Shown: piece by piece, positions 16,603 through 26,225 of the stretch | How the letters are laid out: the number at the start of each line of letters is the position of its first letter | How positions within the stretch are numbered: the stretch's first letter is position 1 | Assembly (NCBI GenBank): GCA_947478525.1 | Contig: CANJVU010000015.1 | Location: forward strand, 1 to 47,764 | Length of the DNA: 47,764 nt | Reading direction: 5' to 3' | DNA from: Thiotrichales bacterium | GTDB taxonomy: Bacteria; Pseudomonadota; Gammaproteobacteria; Francisellales; CACEW01 | The notes under the pieces: model-generated | Database searches by the model: none | Told to the model about the DNA's origin: nothing | What the model saw: only the letters and a program-made list of their open reading frames with translations | Position numbers and translations under genes: made by a program

Positions 16603-18390
16603 ATGTTAAGTGGGGAAATCAATCGCGACTTTATTGAAGCCGTCAGTGACGGTGTTTTAGATCGTGTTCAATCATTATTAACCGCTGGCGTAAATCCAGA
16701 CACCACCGATGAAGGCGGAAATCCTGCATTATTGTTAGCAGTGGCTTATGGTCATACAGAGGTGGTTCAAGTGTTGCTAAGCGTAGGTGCAAATCCTAAT
16801 AAAACCGATAAAGTGTGTGGCCGTACGCCACTATTATTTGCGATTCATGGCAAAAGTGCCGCAATGGTTGATCTATTGCTCACCGCAGGTGCAAACCCTA
16901 ATCAAGCGGAGCACAGCCAAAACGGTACGCCGTTATTATTGGCGCTGTGGGTTAAACACCGTGTAATGATGGCAGAACCTGATACTATGAGTGATATCGA
17001 TACCATCATCGAACGGTTGTGTGCGGCGGATGGCATTGATACCAAATCTTACCTGGCATGGGAAGCTGAACTGGCCTTTATTGAAACGCTAAAAACCAGC
17101 GGTTTTGCAATGGCATTCGCAGCGCTGCAAGCAGCGGCGGGCGAGGCAAGGTTTGACTTGTTTTCATCTCCTGCGCTCACGATGTTAAAACACCATGCTG
17201 ACATAGATCAAGTGTTAGCAACATTAGCGCTATTAATCCAAAGCGACTCATATATCGGTATTATGTTCAGAGAACTTTCAGCAGAAATATCGCGTGAGTT
17301 TTTAAAAGCACATCCTGATAAAATCAATGCCCTTGCCATTAAGTGGATGTTTGATTCAAGCTGTACTCACCTGGGCATTCCTTATTTGGATCGTTTGCAG
17401 CGAGAAGTAGCGCCAGAGCTTCAGCGGCAGATCATTGCGCTGAGCTTTGAGTACGCGCTGGCTCATTTGAACATTCACTTGTTACACTGGTGTGTTGTGC
17501 AACCGGTGTGTGCTGAATCCATTGCGGCACTTTCCGCGTTAGATCATAAAAAAATGACGGATTTACTGGCCATTGTACCCGCGGCAGAAAACGCAGCACT
17601 GGTTGACCTGATGCCGCAGTTTGTGCACTTTGGTGATATGACATTGCAAGGCGCGCAACTGACCTGTGCGCAAATTCAAGCAAGAAAAACCTATCCTTTT
17701 GATCCGTTGATTATTGAGCAAAGTGAGCGAGCACAAGCGATTCAGTATATTGCTCATAAGGGCGCAGAATTAGTGGATCATCAACAGACAGTGATTGTTA
17801 CCGGCAGTCATTGGCTTACTTTGCAATTTATCTTTGCTAAAGAACAAACTCCTCAAGTATTTATTCTTGATGCCATGGGGCGCCAAGGATTAAAAGAAAA
17901 TAGGGAGTTAGCTGAATTGATCAAAAGTATTATGCCAGCGGTGAGTGTTTTGCAAAATGAAACCAAGTTGCAACGCTCTAATAATGCTTGCCATGTCTTT
18001 GCAATCAAGTTGGCGCAACAGCTGGCGCATTTCAAGGGAGTTATTATAACACCACTATCAGTGCCAGAAGTGGGCGGAATACAGCTGGGTCGATTGGCGA
18101 TAGAACTGACTTCCACGCAAGAGTTTTTAACCCGATGGTATGAAACCTATGGTGATGAAGAGAGGGCGATCGGTCGGGACATTGTGACAAAGCATACAGT
18201 ATGGAATGAGGCCATACACAAAAATATCAATGCTAAAATCACTGAAACTCTTAGTAAGACGGCAGAACATAATCGCCACTATCTGCTGACAACACCTCCA
18301 GAAACCATTCAAAAAGCGATGTATAGTTTGGCTTTTCATTCGGCTGATGCGGTAGCAGCTGCGACATCAGGAAAAGAGCATACGTTATAA
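16603..18390 (+). CDS. Ankyrin-repeat protein with YopJ-like acetyltransferase/protease core (candidate effector)
   Basis: The 595-residue protein begins with three to four ankyrin repeats (about 7-125; e.g. GNPALLLAVAYGHTEVVQVLL and GRTPLLFAIHGKSAAMVDLLL). Residues 150-390 are helical. Near the C-terminus lies a CE-clan pattern: His403 (GSHWLTLQF), Asp423 (FILDAMG), Gln457 and Cys463 in QRSNNACHVFAIKLAQQL. The order and spacing (H-20-D-40-C; Q six before C) closely follow YopJ (His109, Glu128, Cys172 within QRSSSEC). YopJ-family effectors acetylate Ser/Thr/Lys of host kinases. Ankyrin repeats would supply host-target binding. AAGGAGC precedes the start. The catalytic match is seen directly; acetyltransferase activity is inference. 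Confidence 0.75.
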   Translation: MLSGEINRDFIEAVSDGVLDRVQSLLTAGVNPDTTDEGGNPALLLAVAYGHTEVVQVLLSVGANPNKTDKVCGRTPLLFAIHGKSAAMVDLLLTAGANPNQAEHSQNGTPLLLALWVKHRVMMAEPDTMSDIDTIIERLCAADGIDTKSYLAWEAELAFIETLKTSGFAMAFAALQAAAGEARFDLFSSPALTMLKHHADIDQVLATLALLIQSDSYIGIMFRELSAEISREFLKAHPDKINALAIKWMFDSSCTHLGIPYLDRLQREVAPELQRQIIALSFEYALAHLNIHLLHWCVVQPVCAESIAALSALDHKKMTDLLAIVPAAENAALVDLMPQFVHFGDMTLQGAQLTCAQIQARKTYPFDPLIIEQSERAQAIQYIAHKGAELVDHQQTVIVTGSHWLTLQFIFAKEQTPQVFILDAMGRQGLKENRELAELIKSIMPAVSVLQNETKLQRSNNACHVFAIKLAQQLAHFKGVIITPLSVPEVGGIQLGRLAIELTSTQEFLTRWYETYGDEERAIGRDIVTKHTVWNEAIHKNINAKITETLSKTAEHNRHYLLTTPPETIQKAMYSLAFHSADAVAAATSGKEHTL

Positions 18391-18392
18391 AT

Positions 18393-18433
18393 CTTACATT
18401 TTCTTACAATTCTCTCACCTTTTCGCAACACAT
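18393..18433 (+). promoter_or_regulatory. Shared 41-bp upstream element, copy 2
   Basis: This is the second copy of the 16493 element, immediately after the ankyrin gene stop and 65 nt upstream of the outer-membrane barrel. The CTTACA half-sites, TCTCACC and GCAACA are all conserved, with a TATTCT -10-like box at the same offset. The conservation between two unrelated genes indicates a shared regulator. Confidence 0.65.
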
Positions 18434-18497
18434 GATTTTATTGCGCGGTTTATTCTATACATGCTCGAACAAGGGAGCAAAACAACAAGGAGATGGT

Positions 18498-19127
18498 ATG
18501 AATAAGTTAATCGTAAGTGCAGTAGCATTAGTAATGGCGGCAAGTGTGGTTCCAGCAATGGCGATCACTGCTCAAAGTGGCGTATATGTTGGTGGTGTTG
18601 CTGGATATGGATCAGCGGCTTTACCCAACAACTCATTAAATGGTGTGCCCAGCACCAGCAGCAAAGAAGGTAGTCTGGCATGGGGTGGTATGGTTGGTTA
18701 TAACTATGCATTGACCGATCATGTATTGGTGGGTGTTGAAGCCGGTTATAACCAAGATGCCAAAGCTTCTTATACCTTTGCCGGTCTGGGTAACGAAACC
18801 ATTAAATCACGTGATTTGGATGCGATGTTGACGAGCACCTATCAATTTAGCAGTGGCTTTAACGTTTTTGGTAAAGCCGGTGCCGCTGAGTTACGCCAAA
18901 CCGTTGACGCGTATGATGGCAATTCACGTGTCACCCGTATTCGCCCGACTATGAAAGTGGGTAGCGGTTATATGTTTGACCTGGGTAACGCTGGCGCCAT
19001 GGATGTGTTTGTGCAATACACTCATATCTTCGCCAAAAACGCGAGCAATAGTAACGTGAATTTGGCCACGACTCCCGTTAGCGTAAGTTCGGTTCAAGTC
19101 GGTGTAACTTACAATCTTCCGGTGTAA
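18498..19127 (+). CDS. Outer-membrane beta-barrel protein with signal peptide
   Basis: The start at 18498 has AAGGAG 6 nt upstream and gives a clear signal peptide (MNKLIVSAVALVMAASVVPA, cleavage near AMA). The mature 190 residues alternate polar and hydrophobic strands with many Gly and aromatic residues (GVYVGGVAGYGSAA, HVLVGVEAGYNQ, FNVFGKAGAAELRQ) and end VGVTYNLPV. This fits an eight-stranded OmpA/OmpX-type barrel. Such proteins act in adhesion or membrane stability. It shares its upstream element with the ankyrin effector. Confidence 0.8.
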   Translation: MNKLIVSAVALVMAASVVPAMAITAQSGVYVGGVAGYGSAALPNNSLNGVPSTSSKEGSLAWGGMVGYNYALTDHVLVGVEAGYNQDAKASYTFAGLGNETIKSRDLDAMLTSTYQFSSGFNVFGKAGAAELRQTVDAYDGNSRVTRIRPTMKVGSGYMFDLGNAGAMDVFVQYTHIFAKNASNSNVNLATTPVSVSSVQVGVTYNLPV

Positions 19128-19147
19128 TCGGATCATTAACAACAATC

Positions 19148-19169
19148 CAAGCCCGCAACGACGGGCTTG
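19148..19169 (+). terminator. Hairpin after the barrel gene
   Basis: CAAGCCCG and CGGGCTTG form a perfect 8-bp GC-rich stem with a 6-nt loop. Only a short CTTAAA follows, without a T-run, so it may attenuate or protect the mRNA end rather than terminate fully. Confidence 0.45.
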
Positions 19170-19188
19170 CTTAAAGAGGAATTTTATT

Positions 19189-19767
19189 ATGTTTGCAATT
19201 AACGAACAACTTATGGCTCCAGCAGGTGTAGCACGTTTGGCAGCAGATGCAGAATTTAGCAATCTCTGTGGGGTTATTTTGCAAGAAGCTCGACGCCTGT
19301 CTATAGAAGGTTTTTTAGCGCGCAAAAACGCTAGGAATCCACAGCAATTTGATCCTGCTAGGGCGGCAGCATTTTCTGGCGCACCTTCTCTTCCTCCAGG
19401 GGTGGGTTTTGCGATGGCGTTATCCCGCTCAACAAAAGCAGATGAAAAAGCTTCGGCTATTTTAAAAGCCTTCAATAGAATATTACCACGAGTTCTAGTA
19501 GGGCATACCACTTTGCCAGTGGCATTAACAGACAAAGAAAATCCACTGTGTATCGCACTCAATATCTCCAGAGGAGGCTGGGGGACAGCGCGTGCATTGC
19601 AAACGTGTCAGGACACGATAGGTATTACAGATAGGGCATTAAATCCAATGGCAATTCTTGCGTTGTCATGGAACGAAGAATCCGCCCGCGATGAATCTTT
19701 GGTAAGAACCATCTCTTTTGCTTCAACGGCTGCTGGAGAGTCCGCAGCTTCCACAGGTCCTGGCTAA
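19189..19767 (+). CDS. Hypothetical protein, 192 residues
   Basis: I do not recognise this protein. It has no signal peptide or membrane helix. It is Ala-rich, with helical stretches (AGVARLAADAEFSNLCGVIL) and a Ser/Ala/Thr-rich tail (FASTAAGESAASTGPG). AAGAGGA lies about 9 nt before the start. It follows the barrel gene with only a hairpin between, so it may be partly co-transcribed with it. A small secreted substrate is possible given the neighbourhood, but nothing in the sequence shows this. Confidence 0.6.
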   Translation: MFAINEQLMAPAGVARLAADAEFSNLCGVILQEARRLSIEGFLARKNARNPQQFDPARAAAFSGAPSLPPGVGFAMALSRSTKADEKASAILKAFNRILPRVLVGHTTLPVALTDKENPLCIALNISRGGWGTARALQTCQDTIGITDRALNPMAILALSWNEESARDESLVRTISFASTAAGESAASTGPG

Positions 19768-19836
19768 TTGACATTTATTTGCTGTTATTTTCATGGCATT
19801 CATGGAAGTAAATACCCGCAAATTCACTTGAAGAAA

Positions 19837-20109
19837 CTAAAACAATTCAGAATGAGATCCGGTTCTTACCAACTGAAGTAACTCTAGGGTTTTTTCTACT
19901 TTGTATATCAATAGCCAATCAGGCATGATATGGCACTCTCGATATCCTTTCCAACTTCCTGTTAAGGCATGATCTCTATTTTTAACAGGAAGGGGGAGTT
20001 CTTGTTGCAACAATAATACTATTTCATCAAGCGCGATTCTTATTTTATTTTGATGAGCGATCTTTTTAAGGTCTTTTTTGAATTGAGAAGATAGTTGTAA
20101 CGCTAACAC
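19837..20109 (-). CDS. yafQ: YafQ-family mRNA interferase toxin
   Basis: The 90-residue protein matches E. coli YafQ along its length, with ALTGSWKGYRECHIMPDWLL and RTGSHSELF at the end. His47, His60, Asp64 and His86 correspond to the E. coli catalytic His50, His63, Asp67 and His87. YafQ cleaves mRNA on the ribosome. It follows the antitoxin after 3 nt. The catalytic set is complete. Confidence 0.93.
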   Translation of the reverse strand: MLALQLSSQFKKDLKKIAHQNKIRIALDEIVLLLQQELPLPVKNRDHALTGSWKGYRECHIMPDWLLIYKVEKTLELLQLVRTGSHSELF

Positions 20110-20112
20110 AAA

Positions 20113-20370
20113 TTAGTCCTCTAATGATTTCCATACCGATTTCATGTCTTTATACAAGTGACCGTTTCCAGCTTCTAACTCATCCATTGCGGCGCGCGTT
20201 ACTACGTTGGGAATTTTAACCTCAAATGGCAAGCCATGATGCATACAGATTTGGCTGTAAAAAATACGAATGGCCTGTGCAGAAGAAAGACCATTTTGAC
20301 GTAAAATATCTTCAGCTTGTTGCTTTAAGGCAGGTTCAATGCGCATATTAAGGGTGGCGGCTTTGTGCAT
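20113..20370 (-). CDS. dinJ: DinJ/RelB-family antitoxin
   Basis: The 85-residue protein begins with a ribbon-helix-helix DNA-binding segment (TLNMRIEPALKQQAEDIL) and QAIRIFYSQICMHHGLPFEVKIPN, the DinJ signature. It should bind YafQ and repress the pair. It lies directly upstream of yafQ. Confidence 0.92.
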   Translation of the reverse strand: MHKAATLNMRIEPALKQQAEDILRQNGLSSAQAIRIFYSQICMHHGLPFEVKIPNVVTRAAMDELEAGNGHLYKDMKSVWKSLED

Positions 20371-20393
20371 AACAAGTTATCCATTTCATTTTG

Positions 20394-20426
20394 ATATTGT
20401 AATTGTAACGCAAATGCAATACATAT
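20394..20426 (-). promoter_or_regulatory. Possible DinJ operator
   Basis: An imperfect palindrome (ATATTGTAATTG and CAATACATAT) lies 24 nt upstream of dinJ. Ribbon-helix-helix antitoxins usually bind such repeats next to their promoter. The match is loose. Confidence 0.3.
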
Positions 20427-20491
20427 TCAAATAAAGTTCGCGTTCTTTCACCATATTGTCACCCATAAACACCCAAAAGATTTAATAATAA

Positions 20492-22108
20492 TCAAAACAT
20501 AACCACCAACCCAGCCCCTTTGAGCGACTTACTTTGGGTAGCAAACACTTCACCCTGGTGCATTTCAACGATGCGCTTAACAATGGCCAAACCAAGGCCA
20601 TGACCTGACAGGGCTTTGTTACGGCTGGCATCCAACGATACAAAGGGTTCGAAAATCTTTTGTCGATCGGTGACAGGGATGCCGGGGCCATCGTCGGCGA
20701 CTTCAATCATCATGCGTTGATTATGGCTGAAGAGGGTGACTTCAATCCGGTTTTTGGCATAGCGATAGGCATTGGACAGTAGGTTTTCCATCAGTTTTTG
20801 AAAATAAGTTTGCTTCATGCCAATCATCGTTGTGCCAGAAATTAGGTTGTTAAAGTGCAACGTAGTATTGGAGTGTTGTTTCGATTCAATGTCTTTTAAA
20901 ATGGCCGGTAATACCGTTGCTAGATCGATTTTTTCGGCATCTGGTTTAAAGGATTGGCGGTCAAATTGGGCGTAGAGCAATAACTCTCCCACCAATGATT
21001 CCAGGTCGGCAACCTCCAGATCAGCGCTGTCCAAATATTCAAGCGTAGCGGTGGGGTTTTTGCTGTCACGAATCATGGTTAAGGCAAACTTCAAACCAGA
21101 CAGTGGCGTTTTTAACTCATGTGATACCGCTTGGGTTAACTCTTTATGCGATCTCAGCAACGTTTGGATGCGGACGCTCATGCTTTTCAGGTTTTTATAG
21201 AGTTTTGAAAGGGTGCCTAAGCGGCGTATTTTTACATCAAAGGTAAAGTCGCCCTCACCATAGGCTGCAGCCAACTTACCGAGTTTATTGAGGTCGCGGG
21301 AAAAGGGGTAAACCGACACAAACATCAGCAGGGAAATAATGGCCAGAACCAGAAGGGTGGTGAGCAAATCAAATTGCGTCAAGGTCCAAGGATAGTGATA
21401 GGGGCCCATTATCAATACCTGATCAGGTGTGTACAACACATACAGGGTGATTAACGCATCGGTATCGTTTGATGAGTCATAGAGATATTGGTGGGAGCGC
21501 AGATAATTTTGTATCTCTGGTGTTTGTGTGGTTAAAGGTTGTAGTGCCAGTGGTACACCATACTGTTGGCTAAACGTTTGCAATACGGTTGCTATTGATT
21601 GATGCGGAGAAGTTTTTATAGACAAATCAATAAAATGAATCAGCCAGCGTTGTTGTTCAAGATAGTTCATGCTCACATCAGATTGCGCACTATATTGGAG
21701 GGCTTTATCGCTGTTGCCAATTCGTTGATACACGATATTTTGATACATTTCACTTTTATTTTGAATGGGCGTGTGGAACAGCGCAATGGTGCCGATGATA
21801 TGGCCTTGTTGTAAGCGATGTAACTGTCGAGTATTAAGTGCTAATGATGTGATCGGTGCAATGGTAATGGGGTAGTGCTCAGTCGTAGGTGTAATGCTGA
21901 CAAGAATCACTGGCCACGTTTTTTCTGGTTTGTCTTGTAGCTGCTGTTGAATGTATTGAAATGTTGGTGCCGTAGTGCCGGTAGCAATGGCATTCCCCAG
22001 GTCTTCCATCATAAAGGGATTGAATACAAATAATTGGTTAAAATACATAAAGATCAAGATAATGGCCAACAGCATCAGGAAATAAAATCGCAGCCATAAT
22101 TTAAACAT
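20492..22108 (-). CDS. Sensor histidine kinase, RstB/EnvZ type
   Basis: The 538-residue protein has a membrane helix at 5-25, a large periplasmic domain (about 30-245), a second helix at 246-268 and a HAMP region. The kinase core is intact: His330 in QAVSHELKTPLSG, N-box LLSNAYRYA, G1 DDGPGIP and G2 GHGLGLAIV. The periplasmic domain is longer than in E. coli RstB. It starts 3 nt after the response-regulator stop, so they are co-transcribed. The signal is unknown. Confidence 0.9.
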   Translation of the reverse strand: MFKLWLRFYFLMLLAIILIFMYFNQLFVFNPFMMEDLGNAIATGTTAPTFQYIQQQLQDKPEKTWPVILVSITPTTEHYPITIAPITSLALNTRQLHRLQQGHIIGTIALFHTPIQNKSEMYQNIVYQRIGNSDKALQYSAQSDVSMNYLEQQRWLIHFIDLSIKTSPHQSIATVLQTFSQQYGVPLALQPLTTQTPEIQNYLRSHQYLYDSSNDTDALITLYVLYTPDQVLIMGPYHYPWTLTQFDLLTTLLVLAIISLLMFVSVYPFSRDLNKLGKLAAAYGEGDFTFDVKIRRLGTLSKLYKNLKSMSVRIQTLLRSHKELTQAVSHELKTPLSGLKFALTMIRDSKNPTATLEYLDSADLEVADLESLVGELLLYAQFDRQSFKPDAEKIDLATVLPAILKDIESKQHSNTTLHFNNLISGTTMIGMKQTYFQKLMENLLSNAYRYAKNRIEVTLFSHNQRMMIEVADDGPGIPVTDRQKIFEPFVSLDASRNKALSGHGLGLAIVKRIVEMHQGEVFATQSKSLKGAGLVVMF

Positions 22109-22111
22109 ACT

Positions 22112-22804
22112 TTATTCCCACGCGTCTTTGACAAACAGGTAGCCTTTACCACGCGCGGTTTTGATCCGGGTTGGAGCGTGGGTATCGGTTTCAAATTTTT
22201 TGCGTAAACTAACGATCATCACATCAATGGCGCGATTCACGCCATCATAATCAAAGCCTTTTAATGCCTGGCTGATCTGCTCTCGTGTCACCGGGCGGCC
22301 AGCTTGATTGGCGAGAAAATACAGTAGCTCAAATTCTTTACGCGGCAGATTGACGTACTCACCACGCCAATACACACTTTGACTGCCCGGGTCTATTTTA
22401 AGCTGGCCAATCACCAGCTCAATAGGCTGCACCCGACCTTCACGGCGGCGCAGCAGTGCTTCAATCCGTGCCAACAATACGCGAGGGTCAATCGGTTTGC
22501 GAACATAATCATCCGCGCCTTGTGCCAGGCCGGTAATTTGAGTTTCGTCTTCTTCTTTGGCAGTAAGGATCAGAATCAATCCTTCGTAATATTGCCGTGC
22601 TTCGCGACAGACGGTTAACCCATCCATGCCCGGCAACATCAAATCCAAAATCACCAGATCGGGTTGCCATTTGAGAATGCGATGCAGCCCGCGGTCGCCC
22701 TGATGTTCCACGGCAACCTCAAAACCATGCTCCGTCAGAAAGTCCTGCATTAATTTAGCCTATCTGGGCGCGTCTTCGATAATTAGAATTTTTTTCAGTG
22801 TCAT
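22112..22804 (-). pseudogene. OmpR-family response regulator (RstA-like) with in-frame amber stop
   Basis: From an ATG at 22804 the frame reads MTLKKILIIEDAPR, then TAG at 22762-22760, then AKLMQDFLTEHGFEV and a complete regulator to 22112. A Leu at the TAG position (EDAPRLAKL) is what the family would have, so TTG to TAG is a simple explanation. Downstream are the phospho-Asp in LVILDLMLPGMDG, the YVRKP lysine and a full winged helix (NLPRKEFELLYFLA, ARGKGYLFV). Translation restarting at the ATG at 22750 would lack the first beta strand and its acidic residues. The gene may be inactive, read through, or restarted. Confidence 0.8.
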
Positions 22805-22886
22805 GCAACCTTTATATCACCTCTTTACGCGGGGTTCAATGGTGTGTATTGTAAAACAATGACACAATCATTTAAGGGGTGCGTTA

Positions 22887-23489
22887 ATGGATAAAATAAT
22901 CTGTGCGGGTAAAAACTATCTGGCTCATGCTAACGAAATGAAAGACGGTGTTCCGGAAAAACCGGTGTTGTTTCTTAAGCCACCGAGCGTATTGCAAATT
23001 TGCCCAGCGTGGCAGCAAACGCTGACGCTTAAACTACCGGCGAATGCAGCAGCAGGGGATATTCATTACGAATGCGAATTGGTGTTTTTGATAGACCATC
23101 AAGGTAAATTTTCGCATGTTACCGTCGGACTGGATATGACCAACCGGGTGTTGCAACGCAAAGCCAAAGACGCAGGCGAACCATGGGAAATCGGCAAAGT
23201 ATTTGCCAACTCAGCGGTGATTGGACCATGGATTCCGTTACAAGGCTTGGATCTTAATGCGCTATCGTTTCAATTGTCGCTAAATGGAGAACTCAAACAG
23301 CAGGCGCGAGCGAGTGATATGCGCATGAGCCCCAATGAGTTACTGGAATATGCTAAGGAATATTTTCCCATCTGCGCAGGAGATTTTTTTTATACCGGCA
23401 CACCCGCCGGTGTTGGGGCAGTAAAAAAAGGCGATGTATGTCGATTGAGTTTGCATGATCAGTTTTACCAAGTGAAGTGGGAGGATTAA
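22887..23489 (+). CDS. Fumarylacetoacetate hydrolase (FAH) family protein
   Basis: The 200-residue protein has the FAH core: ICAGKNYLAHANEM at the start, HYECELVFLI (the E-x-E metal site), GLDMTNRVLQRKAKDAGEPW and FFYTGTPAGVG. Small members of this type (YcgM/FAHD1-like) act as acylpyruvate hydrolase or oxaloacetate decarboxylase. TAAGGGGTGCG precedes the start. The gene is divergent from the two-component system and converges with mutS. Confidence 0.9.
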   Translation: MDKIICAGKNYLAHANEMKDGVPEKPVLFLKPPSVLQICPAWQQTLTLKLPANAAAGDIHYECELVFLIDHQGKFSHVTVGLDMTNRVLQRKAKDAGEPWEIGKVFANSAVIGPWIPLQGLDLNALSFQLSLNGELKQQARASDMRMSPNELLEYAKEYFPICAGDFFYTGTPAGVGAVKKGDVCRLSLHDQFYQVKWED

Positions 23490-23509
23490 GTGGTTATTGA
23501 CTGAAGGGA

Positions 23510-26083
23510 TCAAACCATTTTTTTCAATTGATATAAGCATTCCAACGCTTGTTTTGGTGATAATTCATCAGGATACAAGTTTTGCAGAGCTTCCACCACT
23601 GGATGGCTTTGCATAAACAAATCGGGTTGCGCAGGTGCTTTGCCTGGTTGCAGTTTCGCTTGTTTGGCTACGGTTTGATTTTCTAATTGCACCAATAAAA
23701 TTTTGGCGCGTTGAACAACTGGCTTGGGTACGCCAGCGAGTTGCGCCACTTGCAAGCCGTAGCTTTGACTGGCAGGGCCTTTTTTAACTTCATGCAAAAA
23801 CACAATCGACTCCTGATGTTCCACTGCGCTGAGATGAACATTGGCAATTTTTTGAAGCTGCTCCGAGAGTTGTGTCAATTCAAAATAATGGGTCGCAAAT
23901 AAGCTAAACGCTTTATTATGTTTCACCAGATATTCAGCGCAAGCCCAGGCGAGCGATAACCCGTCAAAGGTGCTGGTGCCACGACCGATTTCATCCATCA
24001 ATACCAGACTGTTAGGCGTGGCATAATGCAAAATATTGGCGGTTTCGGTCATTTCCACCATAAACGTTGAACGACCACCCGCTAAGTCATCCGCCGCACC
24101 GATGCGGGTAAAAATACGATCAATTGGACCAATGGTGGCAGATTGTGCTGGCACAAAACAGCCGGTATGGGCAAGTAATACAATCAATGCCGTTTGGCGC
24201 ATATAGGTAGATTTACCGCCCATGTTTGGGCCAGTGATCACCAACATGCGTTGTTGATCTGACAGCTCCGTATCATTGGGAATAAAAGGCCCGTCGAGGA
24301 CCTGTTCGACCACCGGGTGACGACCCGCTTTGATCAAAATGCCCGGAATGTCGGTGAGCGTCGGTTGTGTCCAGTTAAGGGTTTGTGCGCGTTCCGCGAA
24401 ATTCACCAGTACATCCAAGTCAGATAAGCCTTGCGCCGTGGTTTGCAGCGAATGCAGGTCGGTTAATAACTGTTGCAACAGCGCATCATATAACAATTTT
24501 TCCCGCGCTAAGGCGCGTTCGCGGCTACTCAACACTTTGTCCTCAAATTGTTTGAGTTCAGGTGTGATATAACGTTCAGCATTTTTGAGGGTTTGGCGAC
24601 GAATATAATTGTCGGGTGCTTTTTCCGACTGTGTTTTAGAGATTTCAATATAATAACCGTGCACGCCATTATAGCCCACTTTCAAGGTATTGATGTTGGT
24701 GCGTTGGCGCTCCTGGACTTCCAGATCAATCAAAAATTGATTGGCGTTTTGGCTTAAATTACGCAGATCATCTAATTCAGCATCATAACCCGGGGCAATT
24801 ACACCGCCATCACGCATCAACATCGGTGGACTTTCAATAATTGCTTTTACCAATAATTGATAAATCGTTGGATGTGATTGAATGTGTTGAGATAAGTTCT
24901 GTAAATGTGCGCAAGAGTAGGGCGCCAATAAGGCAAGCACTTGAGGAATCAAGGCCAGTGTTTGGCGCAGCTGCACTAAATCTCGTGGTCGTGCTGAATT
25001 CAGCGCCACGCGTGACATAATACGCTCGATATCGCCGATGCCTTGCAATATTTCTTGAAATTCGTTGGCCTGATGGGTTTCCAAAATCGCTGCAACTGCC
25101 TGCTGACGATTGCCAATCAATACATGATCGCGTAACGGTCGATTCAACCAGCGCTTTAATAAGCGGCTGCCCATCGGCGTTTTCGTGCCATCAACGACAG
25201 AGGCCAGCGTATGGTCAGTGCCACCACGTAGGTTACCGTCAATCTCTAAATTACGTCGGGTTGCAGCATCTAATAATACCGTATCTTCGCGTCGCTCGAC
25301 TTTAAGTGTGTGAATATGCGGCAGCGCAGATTTTTGGGTTTCACGCGTGTATTGCAACAAGCCACCGGCAGCACGAATCGCGCCTGGAACCTCGTCGCAA
25401 TCAAAGGCAGAGAGATCATGGGTCTGTAATTGTTGTATGATTCGGCGCTGCGCGCTCTCGAATTCAAAATCCCAATCGGGACGGCGACGGCTGCCATTGC
25501 GCTCCAATAAGGTTTGACTCAACGGGTCGGTATCAGGAATCAATAATTCACGTGGATGCAGGCGCTCCAATTCACTCAGCAATGCTTCTTTGGAATCTAC
25601 CTGCATCAACACAAAGCGGCCGCTGCTGATGTCCAATGTCGCAATGCCAAAGGCGGTGTGGTGGCTGCAAATGGCGACCAATAAATTGTCCTGGCGTTCT
25701 TGCAATAAATTTTCTTCAGTAAGCGTGCCAGGGGTGACTACGCGCACCACTTCGCGTTTCACCGGACCTTTGCTGGTTGCAGGGTCACCGATTTGTTCAC
25801 AGATGGCGATGGATTCGCCTTGTTGAATTAATCGTGCCAGGTAATTATCGGCAGCATGATAGGGTATGCCTGCCATGGCGATCGGCTGGCCATTGGATTG
25901 ACCACGATGGGTCAGCGTTAAATCCAATAGCTTGGCAGCTTTTTTGGCGTCGTCAAAAAACAATTCATAAAAATCACCCATGCGGTAAAACAGCAGGGTG
26001 GTGGGGTATTCGGCCTTGATGCGCAGATATTGCTGCATCATCGGTGTGTGGACGGAAAGGTCTTGAGTGTCGGTGGTCATCAT
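23510..26083 (-). CDS. mutS: DNA mismatch repair protein MutS
   Basis: The 857-residue product has the full MutS layout. The mismatch-binding motif appears as [18 protein letters not shown] (Phe-x-Glu wedge) near residue 30. The core and clamp are followed by the ATPase with Walker [10 protein letters not shown], an [11 protein letters not shown] segment, and [16 protein letters not shown]-terminal tail for MutL/clamp contact is present. The start at 26083 (or the next Met, 26080) matches the family; the frame extends to 26266 but that adds an unrelated segment. Confidence 0.97.
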   Translation of the reverse strand: MMTTDTQDLSVHTPMMQQYLRIKAEYPTTLLFYRMGDFYELFFDDAKKAAKLLDLTLTHRGQSNGQPIAMAGIPYHAADNYLARLIQQGESIAICEQIGDPATSKGPVKREVVRVVTPGTLTEENLLQERQDNLLVAICSHHTAFGIATLDISSGRFVLMQVDSKEALLSELERLHPRELLIPDTDPLSQTLLERNGSRRRPDWDFEFESAQRRIIQQLQTHDLSAFDCDEVPGAIRAAGGLLQYTRETQKSALPHIHTLKVERREDTVLLDAATRRNLEIDGNLRGGTDHTLASVVDGTKTPMGSRLLKRWLNRPLRDHVLIGNRQQAVAAILETHQANEFQEILQGIGDIERIMSRVALNSARPRDLVQLRQTLALIPQVLALLAPYSCAHLQNLSQHIQSHPTIYQLLVKAIIESPPMLMRDGGVIAPGYDAELDDLRNLSQNANQFLIDLEVQERQRTNINTLKVGYNGVHGYYIEISKTQSEKAPDNYIRRQTLKNAERYITPELKQFEDKVLSSRERALAREKLLYDALLQQLLTDLHSLQTTAQGLSDLDVLVNFAERAQTLNWTQPTLTDIPGILIKAGRHPVVEQVLDGPFIPNDTELSDQQRMLVITGPNMGGKSTYMRQTALIVLLAHTGCFVPAQSATIGPIDRIFTRIGAADDLAGGRSTFMVEMTETANILHYATPNSLVLMDEIGRGTSTFDGLSLAWACAEYLVKHNKAFSLFATHYFELTQLSEQLQKIANVHLSAVEHQESIVFLHEVKKGPASQSYGLQVAQLAGVPKPVVQRAKILLVQLENQTVAKQAKLQPGKAPAQPDLFMQSHPVVEALQNLYPDELSPKQALECLYQLKKMV

Positions 26084-26167
26084 TATTATGCCCAATCTGA
26101 GTTGCGACGATTCTACCGATTTCTGGCGAGTTTGTCGAAAGCGATCATAGGACGAAGGATATAAAGA

Positions 26168-26195
26168 TTGCAATTTGACGAATTGATGGTATAAT
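26168..26195 (+). promoter_or_regulatory. Sigma-70 promoter
   Basis: TTGCAA (26168-26173) and a perfect TATAAT (26190-26195) are 16 nt apart. Transcription starting about 7 nt later would leave a short leader before the ATG at 26226, which decides that start over the ATG at 26208. Confidence 0.6.
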
Positions 26196-26225
26196 GTCCA
26201 CAACTTAATGAGAAAGACGATTTTC

